Source: Apiotrichum sp. Y4204
Lineage: Eukaryota; Basidiomycota; Tremellomycetes; Trichosporonales; Trichosporonaceae
NCBI GenBank assembly: GCA_025531455.1
Contig: JAMYHL010000020.1
Coordinates: forward strand, 558,001 to 622,000
Length of the DNA stretch: 64,000 nt
Reading direction: 5' to 3'
Under the pieces are notes generated by a model. That model did no database searches. It was not told the origin of the DNA and saw nothing but the letters and a program-made list of their open reading frames with translations. Both the position numbers and the translations under genes were made by a program. Within the stretch, counting starts at the first letter, position 1; every line of letters starts with the position of its first letter. This document shows positions 33,098 to 45,690 of the stretch, in pieces.

Positions 33098-34332
33098 AAC
33101 AGATTAGTCCGCGACATTGCATTCCAAAACAGAACGGCGATGGTCGGATGGACACATGAACAGATGGAAGAGGGACGAAAGTGAATACAAAGCGCGAATC
33201 AGTTGGGGCAGTATAGATTTGTAGAAGCATGCAGATCGGCGCGCAGATCATGCAGATCATAGAAACGCGAATCAAGATGATTGTATTCCAGGCAGTACCA
33301 GAAGGTAGAGAGCAGTGGATTCCCTAGAAGATTAGCGCTGTAACCCAGGTACCTTTTCAGGTACCCTTCATGGGAGCCAGGCAGCTGCCAGCAGGGATCC
33401 GCTATCAGTTGACCTATGATAATCCTTCTGGTGTCTCAGGATCTTCATGCAGTGTTGGACGTCTTGTGCATGGTGCATGCATCGTGGCGAACATGCGACG
33501 ATATAGAGAGCATGATACGAATCGGTGCATTGCGACTGGCTGCACCGAGGTTGTGGCGGGTTTAATCGGGGAATCTGACGACCTACAAAGCCGATCAGCA
33601 AGAAGTGGTATTGATGGGGACGAAAAGGACGAACGGCGAAGGGGAATATGCTGATGTGCTGGGGATTGTGGGAAAAAAAAGGACAGATTTTTGTTTTGAT
33701 TATTGTTTTGGGGATTGTGTTGGGGACTTTTTTTTTTTTTCGACTAACCATGCCTACCACAGCCGCACTCAGCCGCACAACCAGCGGCCAACGAGAGACC
33801 AGTCCAGTCACTCCCTGCCGCCCGTTTCCCCTGGGCACACCCGTTCCTCGTTCTCTGGCCCCCCTCCACTTCGCCCTCCATGAGATATCGTATCCCGCCG
33901 CACTGTATGCACCACCTCCTTGTACCCAGAGAGCCAGGCACTGTAAGAGAAGCCTGTAATGACGCCAGTGGGGTAGGAGGGAAAATCATTCAGGGCTATT
34001 TTGCCTATGCCTCGGTCCCTGCTGTTTCCTGCTACAGAGGCAGAGAGAGGCTACGTTACCAAGGCGTGAGGAGATATGGGCGATCCCATACACCGACTGG
34101 CCGAAAGGATGCTACGGATCAAAAAAGGTTGTGGGGATATCGCGCCCCGAGACCACCCAAAGGACCGATATTGGCCCTCGCATTCCCTCCCCCACAGCAG
34201 TGTACAGCTGACCACCACCTGCACCACCCAGTCTAGCCCACAGTTGCTCGAGGTCTCGAGCATTGCCAGGTCCATAGCTCCCACACCACAGCCGCCGTCT
34301 CGGCCCTTCTTGCTCCCCCTTCCCACCCTTAT

Positions 34333-34363
34333 CCCCCCTCCTGCGCCCCCCTGCCCCTCCCCC
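34333..34363 (-). repeat. C-run cluster (G4 motif on minus strand), FAS1 side
   Basis: Runs of 6, 6, 4 and 5 C with loops of 7, 2 and 1 give a quadruplex pattern on the minus strand, the FAS1 template strand, about 660-690 bp before its start codon. Confidence 0.6.
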
Positions 34364-34722
34364 ATTCCTCCTTCTCGGCTGCCCCAGCCTTGCGACCTCG
34401 TGCGATTATCGGTGCGACTCTGGCTCCGGCGCCGCGCCCATCTCTCCAGCTGCTTGCTCGCCAGTAGCAGCCAGCACACCACCTGTCACCACCTGCTTCT
34501 ACTGGGCACCACACGCACCCACTACTACCACGGTCGTCGTCGCAGTAGCAGCATCCTCTAGTTGCCGCAAAGCAAAAGTATCATCTCCGCTCTGCCCCGG
34601 CTCATCCCTCGCCTCCCCTCCTCCTCCTCCTCCTCCCCAGGTCACTCACTCTCGGAGCAACTCTCCAACATCGTTCGCGACCACTTCTCACTCTCAAGAG
34701 GTCATCCCGGATCCCACACTCG

Positions 34723-34753
34723 GATTGATTGATTGCTTGATTGACTGATTGAT
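34723..34753. repeat. GATT tetranucleotide repeat
   Basis: Seven to eight imperfect GATT/GACT/GCTT units, about 270 bp before the FAS1 start codon. Probably in the leader or proximal promoter. Confidence 0.6.
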
Positions 34754-35021
34754 CTCTTTCAATCTCCACACTCCCCCCTCCCATCCATCGGACACTCCTC
34801 CACCCCGTCCGCTCATCCTCCCACCCTTTCCCCTCTCTCCCCAACACCAAGGTCTCCCCACTCCACTCTCCCCACCCCCAGAGTCCTTGTACTGTATCCT
34901 ACTTCTTTATCTTCGTCGTTTGTTGTTTCTCTCTTCCTCTCTGTTCTCCACTCCCCCCCTTTCCCCCCCTCCTACCTTTCATCTACCCACAGTTGGGACT
35001 GCCGCAGTCTCTCCGCCCATC

Positions 35022-38000
35022 ATGGCGTCCCTCTTCAGCGGTCCCCCTTCCACCCGCCCGCTCGTTCTCCACTCGCAGACGGCTCGCGTTCACATTCTCG
35101 TTCCCGCCTCCCCCCTCTCCGCCTGGGTCGCCTCTGAGGTTCTCGCCCAGGAGTTCCACGACTCTGGTCTCGGTGACGACACTGAGGCTCCCGCCGCCGA
35201 AGACGAGGACGAGGAGGATGCCGCTCCCAAGCCCCGCTCCAACGAGCCCCAGGTGAAGCTCCTCGCTCGTTTCCTCTCCTTCGTTGCCAACAAGGTCCGC
35301 GCCGAGGACTCTGACAAGGAGGCCGCCCACGTCCTCCTCGCGGCTTTCGACCGCTTCAACGAGCTCTTCCTCGCTACCGAAAACGTCCACACTCTTGTGG
35401 CCGAGTATGACCCCGAGGTCCGCACTGAGGTCCTCACCGCCTACTTCAACGCCTTCGCCGCTGCTCGCGAGAAGCTTGGCGACGAGGTTAAGATCGCCCA
35501 CCCTCTTGCCCTCCTCGAGGAGGCCAAGAAGGGCGAGGCCGAGATTTACGGCCTCTTCGGTGGCCAGGGTGTGAACGAGGTGAGTAGCTGGATTTCTGAA
35601 CCGCTGGACAAGAGCTAACTGTGTCAGTACTACTTCAACGAGCTCCAGTCGCTCTTTGACGTTTACCGCCCCTTCGTTGAGGACCTCATCAAGGCCCTCA
35701 CCGCCAAGGTCCTCCTTCCGCTCGCCCAGAAGGCTGAGGATGACGGCTTCAACTACTACAACCAGGGCCTCGACCTTATTTCGTGGCTCAACGGCTCCAA
35801 GCCCCGCCCCACGGTCGACTACCTCGCGTCGATCCCGCTGTCGCTGCCCCTGATCGGCATCACTCAGCTTATCTGGTACTACATTTGCACCAAGATCGCC
35901 GACCTCACCCCCGGTGAGATGCTCAGCCGCTTCAAGGGCGCTACCGGTCACTCGCAGGGTATCGTCTCTGCCGTTGCCGTCGCTACTTCCACCACCTGGG
36001 AGAGCCTCGACGAGAACATCCTGAAGGCCGTCACCCTTCTGTTCTACATTGGTCTCCGTGGCCAGGAGGGCTTCCCTCTGCTCGCTATCGAGCCCGAGAT
36101 CATTGCCGACTCGGTTGCCAACAACGAGGGCGTCCCCTCGCCTATGCTCGGCGTTAACGGTCTGAGCCGCAAGGCCCTCGAGGGCCACATCGCCAAGGTC
36201 AACGCCTTCCTCCCTGCCAACGCGCAGATTGCGATCACCCTCTTCAACGCCGCGACCATGTTCATTGTCACTGGTCCCCCCAAGTCTCTGTACGGTCTCT
36301 CGACTGCTCTCCGCAAGGTTATGGCCCCTGCCGGTCAGGACCAGACCCGTACCCCCTTCTCGAAGCGCAAGGTTGTCTTCAACGCTCGCTTCCTCCCCAT
36401 CAACGTGCCCTTCCACAGTGACTACCTCACTGGTGTGACTGACCGCATCCTCGGTGACATCAACGAAGCCGAGCTCTGGTCGCCCAAGGACCTCGGCATT
36501 GCCATTTACAACACCGAGAATGGTGAGTTTCAAAGATAGCCGAGTTTTGCTTCCGCTTCCCCAATATTACCCCGCGCCACGTTTTACTGACGTTATCTAG
36601 GTTCCGATCTCCGTGAGCTCTCTTCGGGCCTCACCAAGTCGCTCCTCGACCAGATCAACACCGAGCACATCCACTGGGCCAAGGCATGCAACTTCCCGGC
36701 CACTGCCACCCACGCCGTCGACTTCGGTCCCGGCGGCAGGAACGGTGTCGCTTTCCTTACCGCCCGTGTCACCGAGGGCCGCGGTGTCCGCGTCGTCATC
36801 GTCGGTGAGAAGGGCCCCACTGGCGCCGAGTTCTTCGATGCCTCCAAGGTCAAGCACGAGCCCGTCTGGTCCAAGGAGTTCGCTCCTCGCCTTGTCAAGA
36901 CTCTCGACGGCAAGCTCAACATTGACACGCCCTTCTCGCGTCTCCTGGGCAAGCCCCCTATCATGGTCCCCGGTATGACTCCCACTACCGTCGGCGCCAA
37001 CCTCGTTTCGGCCACCCTTAACGCCGGTTACCACATTGAGCTGGCCGGTGGTGGCCACTATGCGCCCTTCATCCTTCGCGCCAAGATCGACGAGATCCAG
37101 CGTCGCGTCGCCCCTGGTGTCGGTATCACCCTCAACGCCCTGTACATCAACCAGCCCCAGTTCAGCTTCCAGTACCCCCAGATCCAGGAGATGCGCCGTG
37201 AGGGCATCCCCATCGAGGGCTTCTGTATTGCTGCCGGTATCCCCTCGTCCGAGAAGGCTGCCGAGATCATCACCAACCTCCGTGCCGCTGGCATCAAGCA
37301 CCTTGCCTTCAAGCCCGGATCCACTGAGGGTATCCGTCAGGTTGTGAACATTGCCAAGGCAAACCCCGACTACCCCATCATTCTCCAGTGGACTGGTGGT
37401 CGTGCCGGTGGTCACCACTCGGCTGAGGACTTCCACCAGCCCATCATTGCCACCTACTCTGCCATCCGCCACCAGCGCAACATCTCGCTCATTGCTGGTT
37501 CCGGTTTCGGTGGTGCCGAGGATGTTTGGCCCTACCTTTCGGGTGACTGGTCCGTCAAGCTCTTCGGCCTCCAGCCGATGCCCTTCGACGGTGTCCTTTA
37601 CGGTACCCGTGTCCTTGTCGCCAAGGAGTCGGACACCGCCCCGGATGTCAAGAAGCTCATCGTCGAGGCCCCCGGTGTCGACGACCACGAGTGGGAGGGT
37701 ACCTACGACACCCCCACTGGTGGTATTCTCACCGTCCGCTCGGAGCTTGGTGAGCCTATCCACAAGATCGCCACTCGCGCTGTCAAGTTCTGGCGTGAGC
37801 TTGACGACACCGTCTTCAACATGCCCCGTGACAAGCGTGCCGCCTGGCTCGAGGGCAAGAAGGACTACATCATTGACCGCCTCAACAAGGACTTCAACAA
37901 GCCTTGGTTCGGCAAGAAGTCCGACGGCTCCATTGTCACCGACATTGGCATGATGACCTACGAGGAGATCTCTCGCCGTCTCGTCGAGCTCACCTACATC

Positions 38001-41000
38001 AACAACAAGAAGCGCTGGCTGGACATTTCGCTCCGCAACCTCACTGGTGACTGGCTTCGCCGTGTTGAGGAGCGTTTCGCCGGTGTCGACGGCATCCGCA
38101 CCAAGGAGTCGCTCATCCAGTCGTACTCTGCCCTCGACGACCCCTTCCCCACCCTTGACCTCTTCTTCGGCGCCTACCCCAAGGCCAAGGAGCAGCTGGT
38201 CGCCTCCGAGGACAAGTCGTTCTTCCTCAACATCTGCCAGCGCCCCGCTCAGAAGCCCGCTCCCTTCATCCCTGTCTTCGACAACAACTTCGAGTTCTGG
38301 TTCAAGAAGGACTCTCTTTGGGCTGCCGAGGACCTCGACGCCATTGTCGACAACGACGCCCAGCGTGTTTGTATTCTTCAGGGCCCCATGGCCATCAAGC
38401 ACTCGACCGTCGCCGACGAGCCCATTGCCGACATGCTTGGCAACATTGAGGGTCTCCTTGTCAAGCGCATCCTTGAGCGCTACTACGACAACGACGAGTC
38501 CAAGGTCCCTACCCTTGACTACATTGGCGCTCGCCCCAACCTCCCCCACACCCACATCGCCAAGGAGACTGTTGAGGGCGACGTCCGTACTCTCGAGATC
38601 GGCGACAAGGTTCCGGACACCGAGGACTGGCTCCAGCGCATTGCCGGACCTGAGCTCTCGTGGGTCCGTGCCGCCTTCACCACCGTCAACGTCGTGCAGG
38701 GCAAGAAGTACGCTACCAACGCGTTCCGTCGCATCTTCGCTCCTCGCAAGCACCAGACTGCCAAGATCACTTCGGTCAACGGCAAGATCCAGAAGGTTGA
38801 GCTCTTTGGCGCCATCCGCTCGGCTGGCCACGCTCCCTCCGACTTCAAGGCCGTTGAGATGACGTACGACCCCAAGACTCGCGAGATCACGCTTGTCCTC
38901 AACGAGCTCCGCAAGGGCACCTCCGTTCCCCTCACCTTCCGCTTCCTCTACAAGCCCGAGATGGGCTACGCCCCCATCCACGAGATCATTGAGGGCCGCA
39001 ACCACGCCATCAAGGACTTCTACTGGCGTTTGTGGTTCGGTGACAACGAGAAGCTTCCCCAGCTTGCTCTTGACAACACCTTCACCTGCGGTGAGACCAA
39101 GGTCGACGCGCAGACCATCGAGCGCTTCTGCGACGTCGTTGGCAACCAGGGCGAGCGCTTCAAGTCGCTCCGCAACGACACTGTCCTTGCTCCTATGGAC
39201 TACGCCATCGTTCTCGGCTGGCAGTCGATCATGAAGACCATCTTCCCTGATGCCATTGACGGTGACCTCGTCAACCTTGTCCACCTCTCGAACGGCTTCC
39301 GCTTCGTCGAGGGTGTCGCTCCGCTCAAGGCCGGCGACGTCTGCACCACCGAGGCCCGTGTCACTTCCGTGACCAACTCGGACTCTGGCAAGACTGTCAA
39401 GGTCAAGGGCTTTGTCCTCCGCAACGGCGAGCCCGTCATCGAGGTCAACTCTGCCTTCCTCTACCGTGGCATTTTCACCGACTACGAGAACACTTTCGAG
39501 ACTATCGACGAGCCCGACTACGTTGTCTCCCTTGACAAGCCTATCTCGGTCGGCGTTCTCCAGTCCAAGCAGTGGTTCGAGTGGGACGACGACTCGGTTC
39601 CTCTTGACATTGGCACCGAGCTCACCTTCAAGGTCAAGTCCAAGTTCCACTTCAAGAACAAGACTACCTACTCGTCTGTTCAGGTCACTGGCGCTGCCTT
39701 CATCCGCTCGCAGACCAAGGCTCTCGTCCAGGTGGCCACCATCGACTACGAGGCTCACAACGTGCACGGCAACCCCGTTGTCGAGTACCTTAAGCGTCAC
39801 GGCAAGGCCGTTGGCCTCCCCGTTCCCCTCGAGTCTGGTGGCTACTCGCTCATCACCGATGCGTCGACTGCCACTTACCGCACTCCTGCCAGCAACGAGC
39901 CCTACTCGAAGATCTCGGGTGACTTCAACCCCATCCACATCAACCCCTACTTCTCGGACTTCGCCAACCTCCCCGGCACCATTACCCACGGTATGTGGTC
40001 TTCGGCCGCTACCCGCAAGTATGTCGAGTCGGTTGCCGCCGACAACCACCCCGAGCGTGTCGTTTCCTACGACGTCGCCTTCGTCGGCATGGTTCTCCCC
40101 GGTGACGACATCAACGTCAAGCTCACCCACACTGCCATGCGTGACGGCAAGAAGGTCATCAAGGTTGAGGCCTTCAACCAGGACGGTGTCAAGGTCATTG
40201 ACGGCCAGTCCGAGGTTCTCCAGCCCCCGACTACCTACGTCTTCACCGGCCAGGGTTCGCAGGAGGTTGGCATGGGTATGGAGCTCTACAACAACTCGGA
40301 TGTCGCTCGCGCCGTCTGGGATGCCGCCGACGCTCACCTTACCTCGGTCTACGGCTTCTCCATCATTGACATTGTCAAGAACAACCCCAAGGAGCTCACC
40401 ATCCACTTTGGTGGTGTCAAGGGTCAGGCCATCCGCCAGCGCTACATGGACCTCACTTACGACACCGTTGACGAGTCCGGCAAGGTTGTCACTCAGCCCC
40501 TCTTCGGTGACATCGACCTCTACACCACGTCGTACACCTTCTCGCACCCTCAGGGTCTCCTCTTCGCCACTCAGTACACGCAGATTGCTCTCGTCGTTAC
40601 TGAGAAGGCCGCGTTCGACGACATGAAGGCCAAGGGCCTCATTGACCAGAGCGCCGCCTTTGCTGGTCACTCGCTGGGAGAGTACTCGGCCCTTGCCGCC
40701 ATCGCCGACGTCCTCCCCATCTCGGCTCTTGCCGACGTCGTGTTCTTCCGGGGTATCACCATGCAGCGCGCTGTCAAGCGTGACGCTGAGGGCAAGTCGC
40801 AGTACGCGATGATGGCCGTCAACCCCTCGCGTGTTGGCAAGACCTTCTCCGAGCCCGCTCTCCGCGAGATTGTCGACCAGATCTCCAAGGAGAAGAACGT
40901 CCTCGTTCAGATTGTCAACCTCAACGTTGCCGACCAGCAGTACGTCACCGCTGGTGAGCTCAGTGGTCTCGCCACTCTCACCAACGTTCTCAACGTCATC

Positions 41001-42775
41001 AAGCACCAGAAGATCGACCTTGAGAAGCTCCAGAAGACCATGTCTGTGGAGAAGATCAAGGAGCACCTCTCTGAGATCATTGACGGTGCTTGGAACATGA
41101 TGGATGAGAAGCGCCAGAAGGAGGGTGGTGTCAACCTCGAGCGTGGCTACGCCACCATTCCTCTCCCCGGTATCGACGTGCCCTTCCACTCTCGCTACCT
41201 CTGGCCTGGTGTCGTGTCCTTCCGCTCGTACCTCATCAAGAAGATCGACCCCGAGCACCTCAACCCCGACCGTCTCATTGGCAAGTACATCCCCAACCTT
41301 ATCGCCGAGCCGTTCCAGGTCAGCAAGGAGTACGTCCAGAAGATCTACGACGAGACCAACTCGCCCCGCATGGAGTCTGTTCTCAAGGGCTGGGACTCGG
41401 ACAAGTGGTCGTCGCCTGCCAACCGTCAGCGCCTCGCCTACAACATCCTCACCGAATGTCTCGCCTACCAGTTCGCCTCGCCCGTGCGCTGGATCGAGAC
41501 TCAGGATGTCCTCTTCCAGCAGGCCAAGTTCGAGCGTCTTATCGAGGTCGGCCCCGGCCCTGTCCTTGCTGGCATGGCCACCCGTACTCTCAAGGCCAAG
41601 TACGAGGCCCAGGACGGTGCCATCGCTCTCAAGCGTGCCATCCTCTGCCACGCCAAGAACCAGAAGGAGGTCTACTACGACTTCGAGGACGAGGCCGCTG
41701 AGGAGGCGCCCGCCGCCGCTGAGGAGGAGAAGTCTACCCCGGCACCCGCCGCGGCCGCCGCCGCTGCTGCTCCTACCCCTGCTCCGGCACCTACCCCCGC
41801 CGCCGCATCCGGCCCTGCCGCTGCCGTCGAGGACGTTCCTCCCAAGGCTGTCGACACCGTCCGCGTCATTGTTGCCCAGAAGCTCAAGAAGCAGGCTGGC
41901 GAGATCCCTCTCTCCAAGTCGCTTAAGGAGCTCTCGGGTGGCAAGTCGACTCTCCAGAACGAAATCCTCGGTGATCTTCAGACCGAGTTCGCCCAGGCGC
42001 CCGAGAAGGGTGAGGACCTTCCTCTCGACGAGCTTGGAGCCGCGCTCTCTGTCGGCTACAGCGGTCTTGGCAAGCACACCATGGGTCTCACCAACCGCAT
42101 GATCGCGTCCAAGTTCCCCGGTGGCTTTAACATCACTGCTGCTCGTAACCACCTCAACAAGCAGTGGGGTCTTGGCCCGCTCCGTTCGGACTCGGCTCTC
42201 TTCTTCGGTATCCTCTCCGAGCCTGCTAAGCGTCTCGGTTCGGAGGCTGAGGCCAAGGCGTTCCTTGACGCCGCTGCTCAGTCGTACGCCTCGTACGCTG
42301 GCATCACCCTCTCTGCTGGTGGTGCTGGTGGTGGTGGCGGTGGCGGCGGCGGTGGTGGTGCTGTCATGAACTCGGAGGAGTTCGACGCCTTCGTCCTCAA
42401 GCAGGAGGAGCAGGCTCAGCGCGAGATCGAGCTCCTGTCTCGCTACCTCGGCAAGGACCCCCGTTCCGGCGAGAAGCGTGCCGACACCGAGAAGGCCAAC
42501 GCCGAGGCCCTCCAGGCCAAGCTCGACGCCATCAAGGCCGAGCACGGTGACGCCTACATTGACGGCATTTCGCCCGTCTTCTCCTCCAACAAGGCCCGCA
42601 CGTTCGACTCTTCGTGGAACTGGGCTCGCCAGTCGTCGCTCCAGCTCTGGTACGACATTATCCAGGGCAGGCTCGACCCCAGCGCCATGTACGAGACTGA
42701 GCCGTGAGTAGATTCTATTGATTGCCCCAGAGAACAATTCACTGACATGACAGTCGCTACCGCCCCACCGCCTAA
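35022..42775 (+). CDS. FAS1: Fatty acid synthase subunit beta with MPT and ACP extension
   Basis: Cytosolic type I FAS beta chain; four exons (35022-35579, 35628-36522, 36601-42703 and 42754-42775) give exactly 2525 aa. Order: acetyltransferase with active Ser about residue 295 (TGHSQGIV); enoylreductase from about 600 (GMTPTTVGANLVSATLNAGY, GRAGGHHSAEDFH); dehydratase with GDFNPIHINPYF, His about 1597; malonyl/palmitoyl transferase with Ser 1842 (AGHSLGEYSALAA). Yeast beta would end before CLAYQFASPVRWIETQDV. Here the chain continues with an Ala/Pro linker, one acyl carrier protein with Ser 2267 (GGKSTLQNEILGDL), a Gly11 linker (about 42320-42360) and SSWNWARQSSLQLWYDII. The last exon adds only RYRPTA. 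Yeast beta is about 2050 aa. The split in FAS2 starts where this stops. Confidence 0.96.
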
Positions 42776-43180
42776 GCGCTGGCCGCGAGAGGCTCGTCCT
42801 CACCCCCACAAAGCGACACTGGTGACTTAGTCAATGTCCTCCAGTGTCGCAAGGTAGACCGTTTACTATAGAGAAAGCTCCCCCCTGTTTCCGTTTCGTT
42901 TCAATTGTCGCATACATATATAGGCCAATACCTGGTCAAAAGGAGCATGCATCGGGTATGAAGTGCAATGAGCTGTGTAGCAACGAGATGTGCTAGAGCG
43001 ACTTGCCAGCATCGAGCGATTAACTGTCGGAAGACAATTGCTTCATATTGCTGTCTACAGACTGGCCCAGGAGGAAGTTTCACCATCTCAATCTATCCAT
43101 TTACGATGCTAATATAATGCATTGCTAGTCTATGATATTGTCAAAGTGTTCAAGTGTGAATCTCAACCTCATTTCTATAA
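42776..43180. other. Convergent 3' spacer between FAS1 and the TBC gene
   Basis: About 405 bp between converging stops, A/T-richer than either gene. Probably 3' UTRs. No gene seen. Confidence 0.6.
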
Positions 43181-45690
43181 TTACAGGAGGACGCCGTCGC
43201 TCTTTCCCTCAGCGACGAGACGCCTCCACTCGCGGCGCCACATGCCAATCTTGTCGCGGACCCCGGGCGTCCAGAGCATCTTGCGCATCCACTGGAGCAT
43301 GGCGTCCTCGTCCTCGGGGACGTAGTAGCTCGAGAGGAGGGAGAGGATAGACTCGAAGGTTGCGCTCGGCGCAGCGAGGAGCGGACGGTACGACCAGAGG
43401 AGCGCGAGGACGGCCATGATCATCACGTCGTAGCCGTCCAGGAAGAGCGCGTCCCAGATACGCAGCTGGACGTTGAAGGGCACAACGTTGACGAAAAGGG
43501 TGATGTAGATCTTGGCGCCCCATGCGGACGACGAGATCATGTTTCGTTTCTGCTCGTATTAGCTTTGGAGACTTCCGACAAGCTTACAAAGGAGTCGTAT
43601 ACGTCCGGCATTAGAGTCTCGAGGAGCCGCTCCTGGACGTAGAATGTTTCCAGCAGGCCAGGGAAGCCAGGTGCAAAGATGCCGTGCATGTCGTACAGGT
43701 CGTGCAGGCGTATCATGAGTGCGTACGCGCGCTGCAATGTGAGCGAGTGCTTTGTAGCGGTGCGGACAGCAAATACTCACAGCAGGCTCAAAGTAACAGA
43801 GAAGCGTAGCGGCGATACTGCCCATACCTTGGCAGTATCCACACGTCTCACACACTTGAGAGAAGCCGTGGAGTACGTGGAACAGGGCACGCTGCCCGTG
43901 TCCAAAGCGCGTGCGGAACAGTGCGTGGCCCGAGATTGTGCGCGGAACATCGAGATCGATCTGGACGTCCGACTCGGATGGCGCATCGCGCCGAACGACA
44001 TAGTCGTTCTCTAATGTTTCGGACGACGTCCAGCCCTGCTGCTTGGCGGCTCGATCTTCCGCGAGCGTCCACCATGCAGCCATACGCCATCGGTCCGGGA
44101 TGCCCTTGTAGATGCGCGTCGGATGCTTTGCTCCCTCGCCATTTGACGACCATCGCCAGGCAAGAATGTTCCGGCCGTCGTCCCGCTTGGCCACGCTCAT
44201 CATCGCCATCCACTTCTCCACACGCTCCTGCTCCTTCTTCCGCGCCTTCGGTGAGACGGTATTACGCGTGTTGCTCGGAACTTTTGGTGATGGGGGAGCA
44301 GCATGACCGCCTTTGGGCGAATGAGGCGTCGGAGTCGTCGCCCGAGGAGCACTCAGAGAGCTCCGGACCTGGAGTTTCGGGACTTTGCCCAGTGGGGGTG
44401 CGGGAACAAGTGCTAATCGACCTTCACTGCGGCTTCTGGTTGGAGTGTCGACAAACCCATACCGATCCAAGGATGAGACAAACTCGCGTTCCTGGTCCGT
44501 CATGACACATTCTTTCGAAGGGAAGACCATTGTCACGCGAGAGGCAGAGTTACTTGCTCCGCCGCGAGTACGTTCAACGCCCTCGTCCCATCCATCACCA
44601 AACACTCCTTCCACCTCGAGGCGCGCGTCTGTCATGTCAGCCGGGGTACGCGTGTATTTTCCAATTATCACCCACAAGTGGAGCGGACATGGTACGCATC
44701 TGGGTCTTCGCCAGGGTATTGCGAGCTCACAAGACTGGCATTGCTGTTGGCGCCCGATATCGAGCTGCTGCCATTGGAGTCGTTGCCGATCGTGTTCCGC
44801 TGCGATGAGTATATCCGCGCAATGCTCGGATGCACGGGTGAGGAGTGGTTCGAGCTTGAGGGCGAGAGGGAATTGGACGAGTGCTCTGGAGTCACAGCGC
44901 GATCTCCACGAATGCGTGAAGGGACGGCGGACACCGGCGAGCTGGGCTGGCTGGAGCGAGCGGAGATCGGTCGCATCTTTGGTGTCGGTGGTTCGCTCGC
45001 CGTGGCCCCGAATGTTGTTCCGGCAAGTGCTATAGGAGTTAAGCCAACAGCACGCGCCTTTTGCTGGTGCAGTGCCGGTGGCAGAAAAGCAGGCAAGGTT
45101 GATGAGGTTGGCGATACGGGTAATGTGAAAGCTGCGACGCCTGCCAGTCCGCCCATAGACGACGAGTGTTGGCTGACGGAATCGTACTCGCTTTCAGTGT
45201 CGTCGTTGTCGCCGTTCTTGCTGTTCCACCGCGGGTCGGAGGAATGTGGTTCGATGTGGTAGGTGGTCTCCGTGTATGGAACGGTAAAGTCTGGCCCGCG
45301 ACTGAGTGGCCGGGAGAAGTCTAAAATGGGGGATCCTCTGCCGTTGTCGTCTGAATATGGCAATGCTGAAGGCGATTCCAAGTTTTCCAGCTCGTCCTCC
45401 TCCTCCTCGTAGCTCAACCCTCGGCCGTTTCTCAACGGGGAGGGCGAAGGATGACGCTGGTGGGTATGCGCGATCGATCCCAGTCCCGCCGTGACGAGGC
45501 CGACTGCTGTTGGTCCCGCGTCAACGCCGGCGTGTGCCGTGGGGTTGGTGCCGTCGTCCCAGTGGCCGTTGGAGCTGCTGTATACTGACTCGCGTCCGTA
45601 TAGCTCGTAGATGTCGTTTGCTTGCTGTGCGCTCTCGAAATGGGACTCTGGACGGGGGCCACCAGCGAGCGGCACGTGCGGAGGGTACAT
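43181..45690 (-). CDS. TBC-domain Rab GTPase-activating protein
   Basis: Rab-GAP of the TBC (Tre-2/Bub2/Cdc16) family, acting on membrane traffic. A long disordered, Ser/Pro-rich N-terminal part (44690-45690) is joined by an intron (about 44629-44680, GTGGGT donor, CTGACATGACAG acceptor) to RLEVEGVFGDGWDEGVERT. The TBC domain starts YKGIPDRWRMAAWWTLAED. The arginine-finger motif is QIDLDVPRTISGH and the glutamine-finger motif is CGYCQGMGSIAATLL. It continues MIRLHDLYDMHGIFAPGFPG and WDALFLDGYDVMIMAVLALL in later exons. Both catalytic fingers are present. The start at 45690 (MYPPHVPLAGG) is a minimum: the same frame stays open and protein-like to about 45855, so a 5' exon is probably missing. 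The nearest yeast relative is not clear. Confidence 0.85.

Larger units (their letters stand above)
30978..35021. promoter_or_regulatory. 4-kb divergent control region of FAS2 and FAS1
   Basis: Shared upstream region of the two FAS genes; no protein gene is supported. Near both ends the sense strand of the adjacent gene is pyrimidine-rich (C/T on the - strand about 30980-31720, C/T on the + strand about 34200-35020), as expected for long 5' leaders or promoters. Other content: G-run cluster 31634-31652 (+), A-rich tract 33036-33097, T13 at 33728-33740, C-run clusters 34333-34363 and 34936-34970, and a GATT repeat 34723-34753. The ORFs here (for example 31630-32145, 33368-33838 and 34076-34561) look like chance. 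Confidence 0.7.

Noticed and set aside
33368..33838. 156-codon minus ORF inside the FAS spacer
   Set aside because: Mixed composition, no homology features, and includes the T13/A13 homopolymer as Lys codons.
36597..42809. 2070-codon open frame antisense to FAS1
   Set aside because: It mirrors the FAS1 exon. Strong C/G-ending codon bias removes stops on the opposite strand; the translation is Val/Leu/Glu/Gly-rich with no domain.
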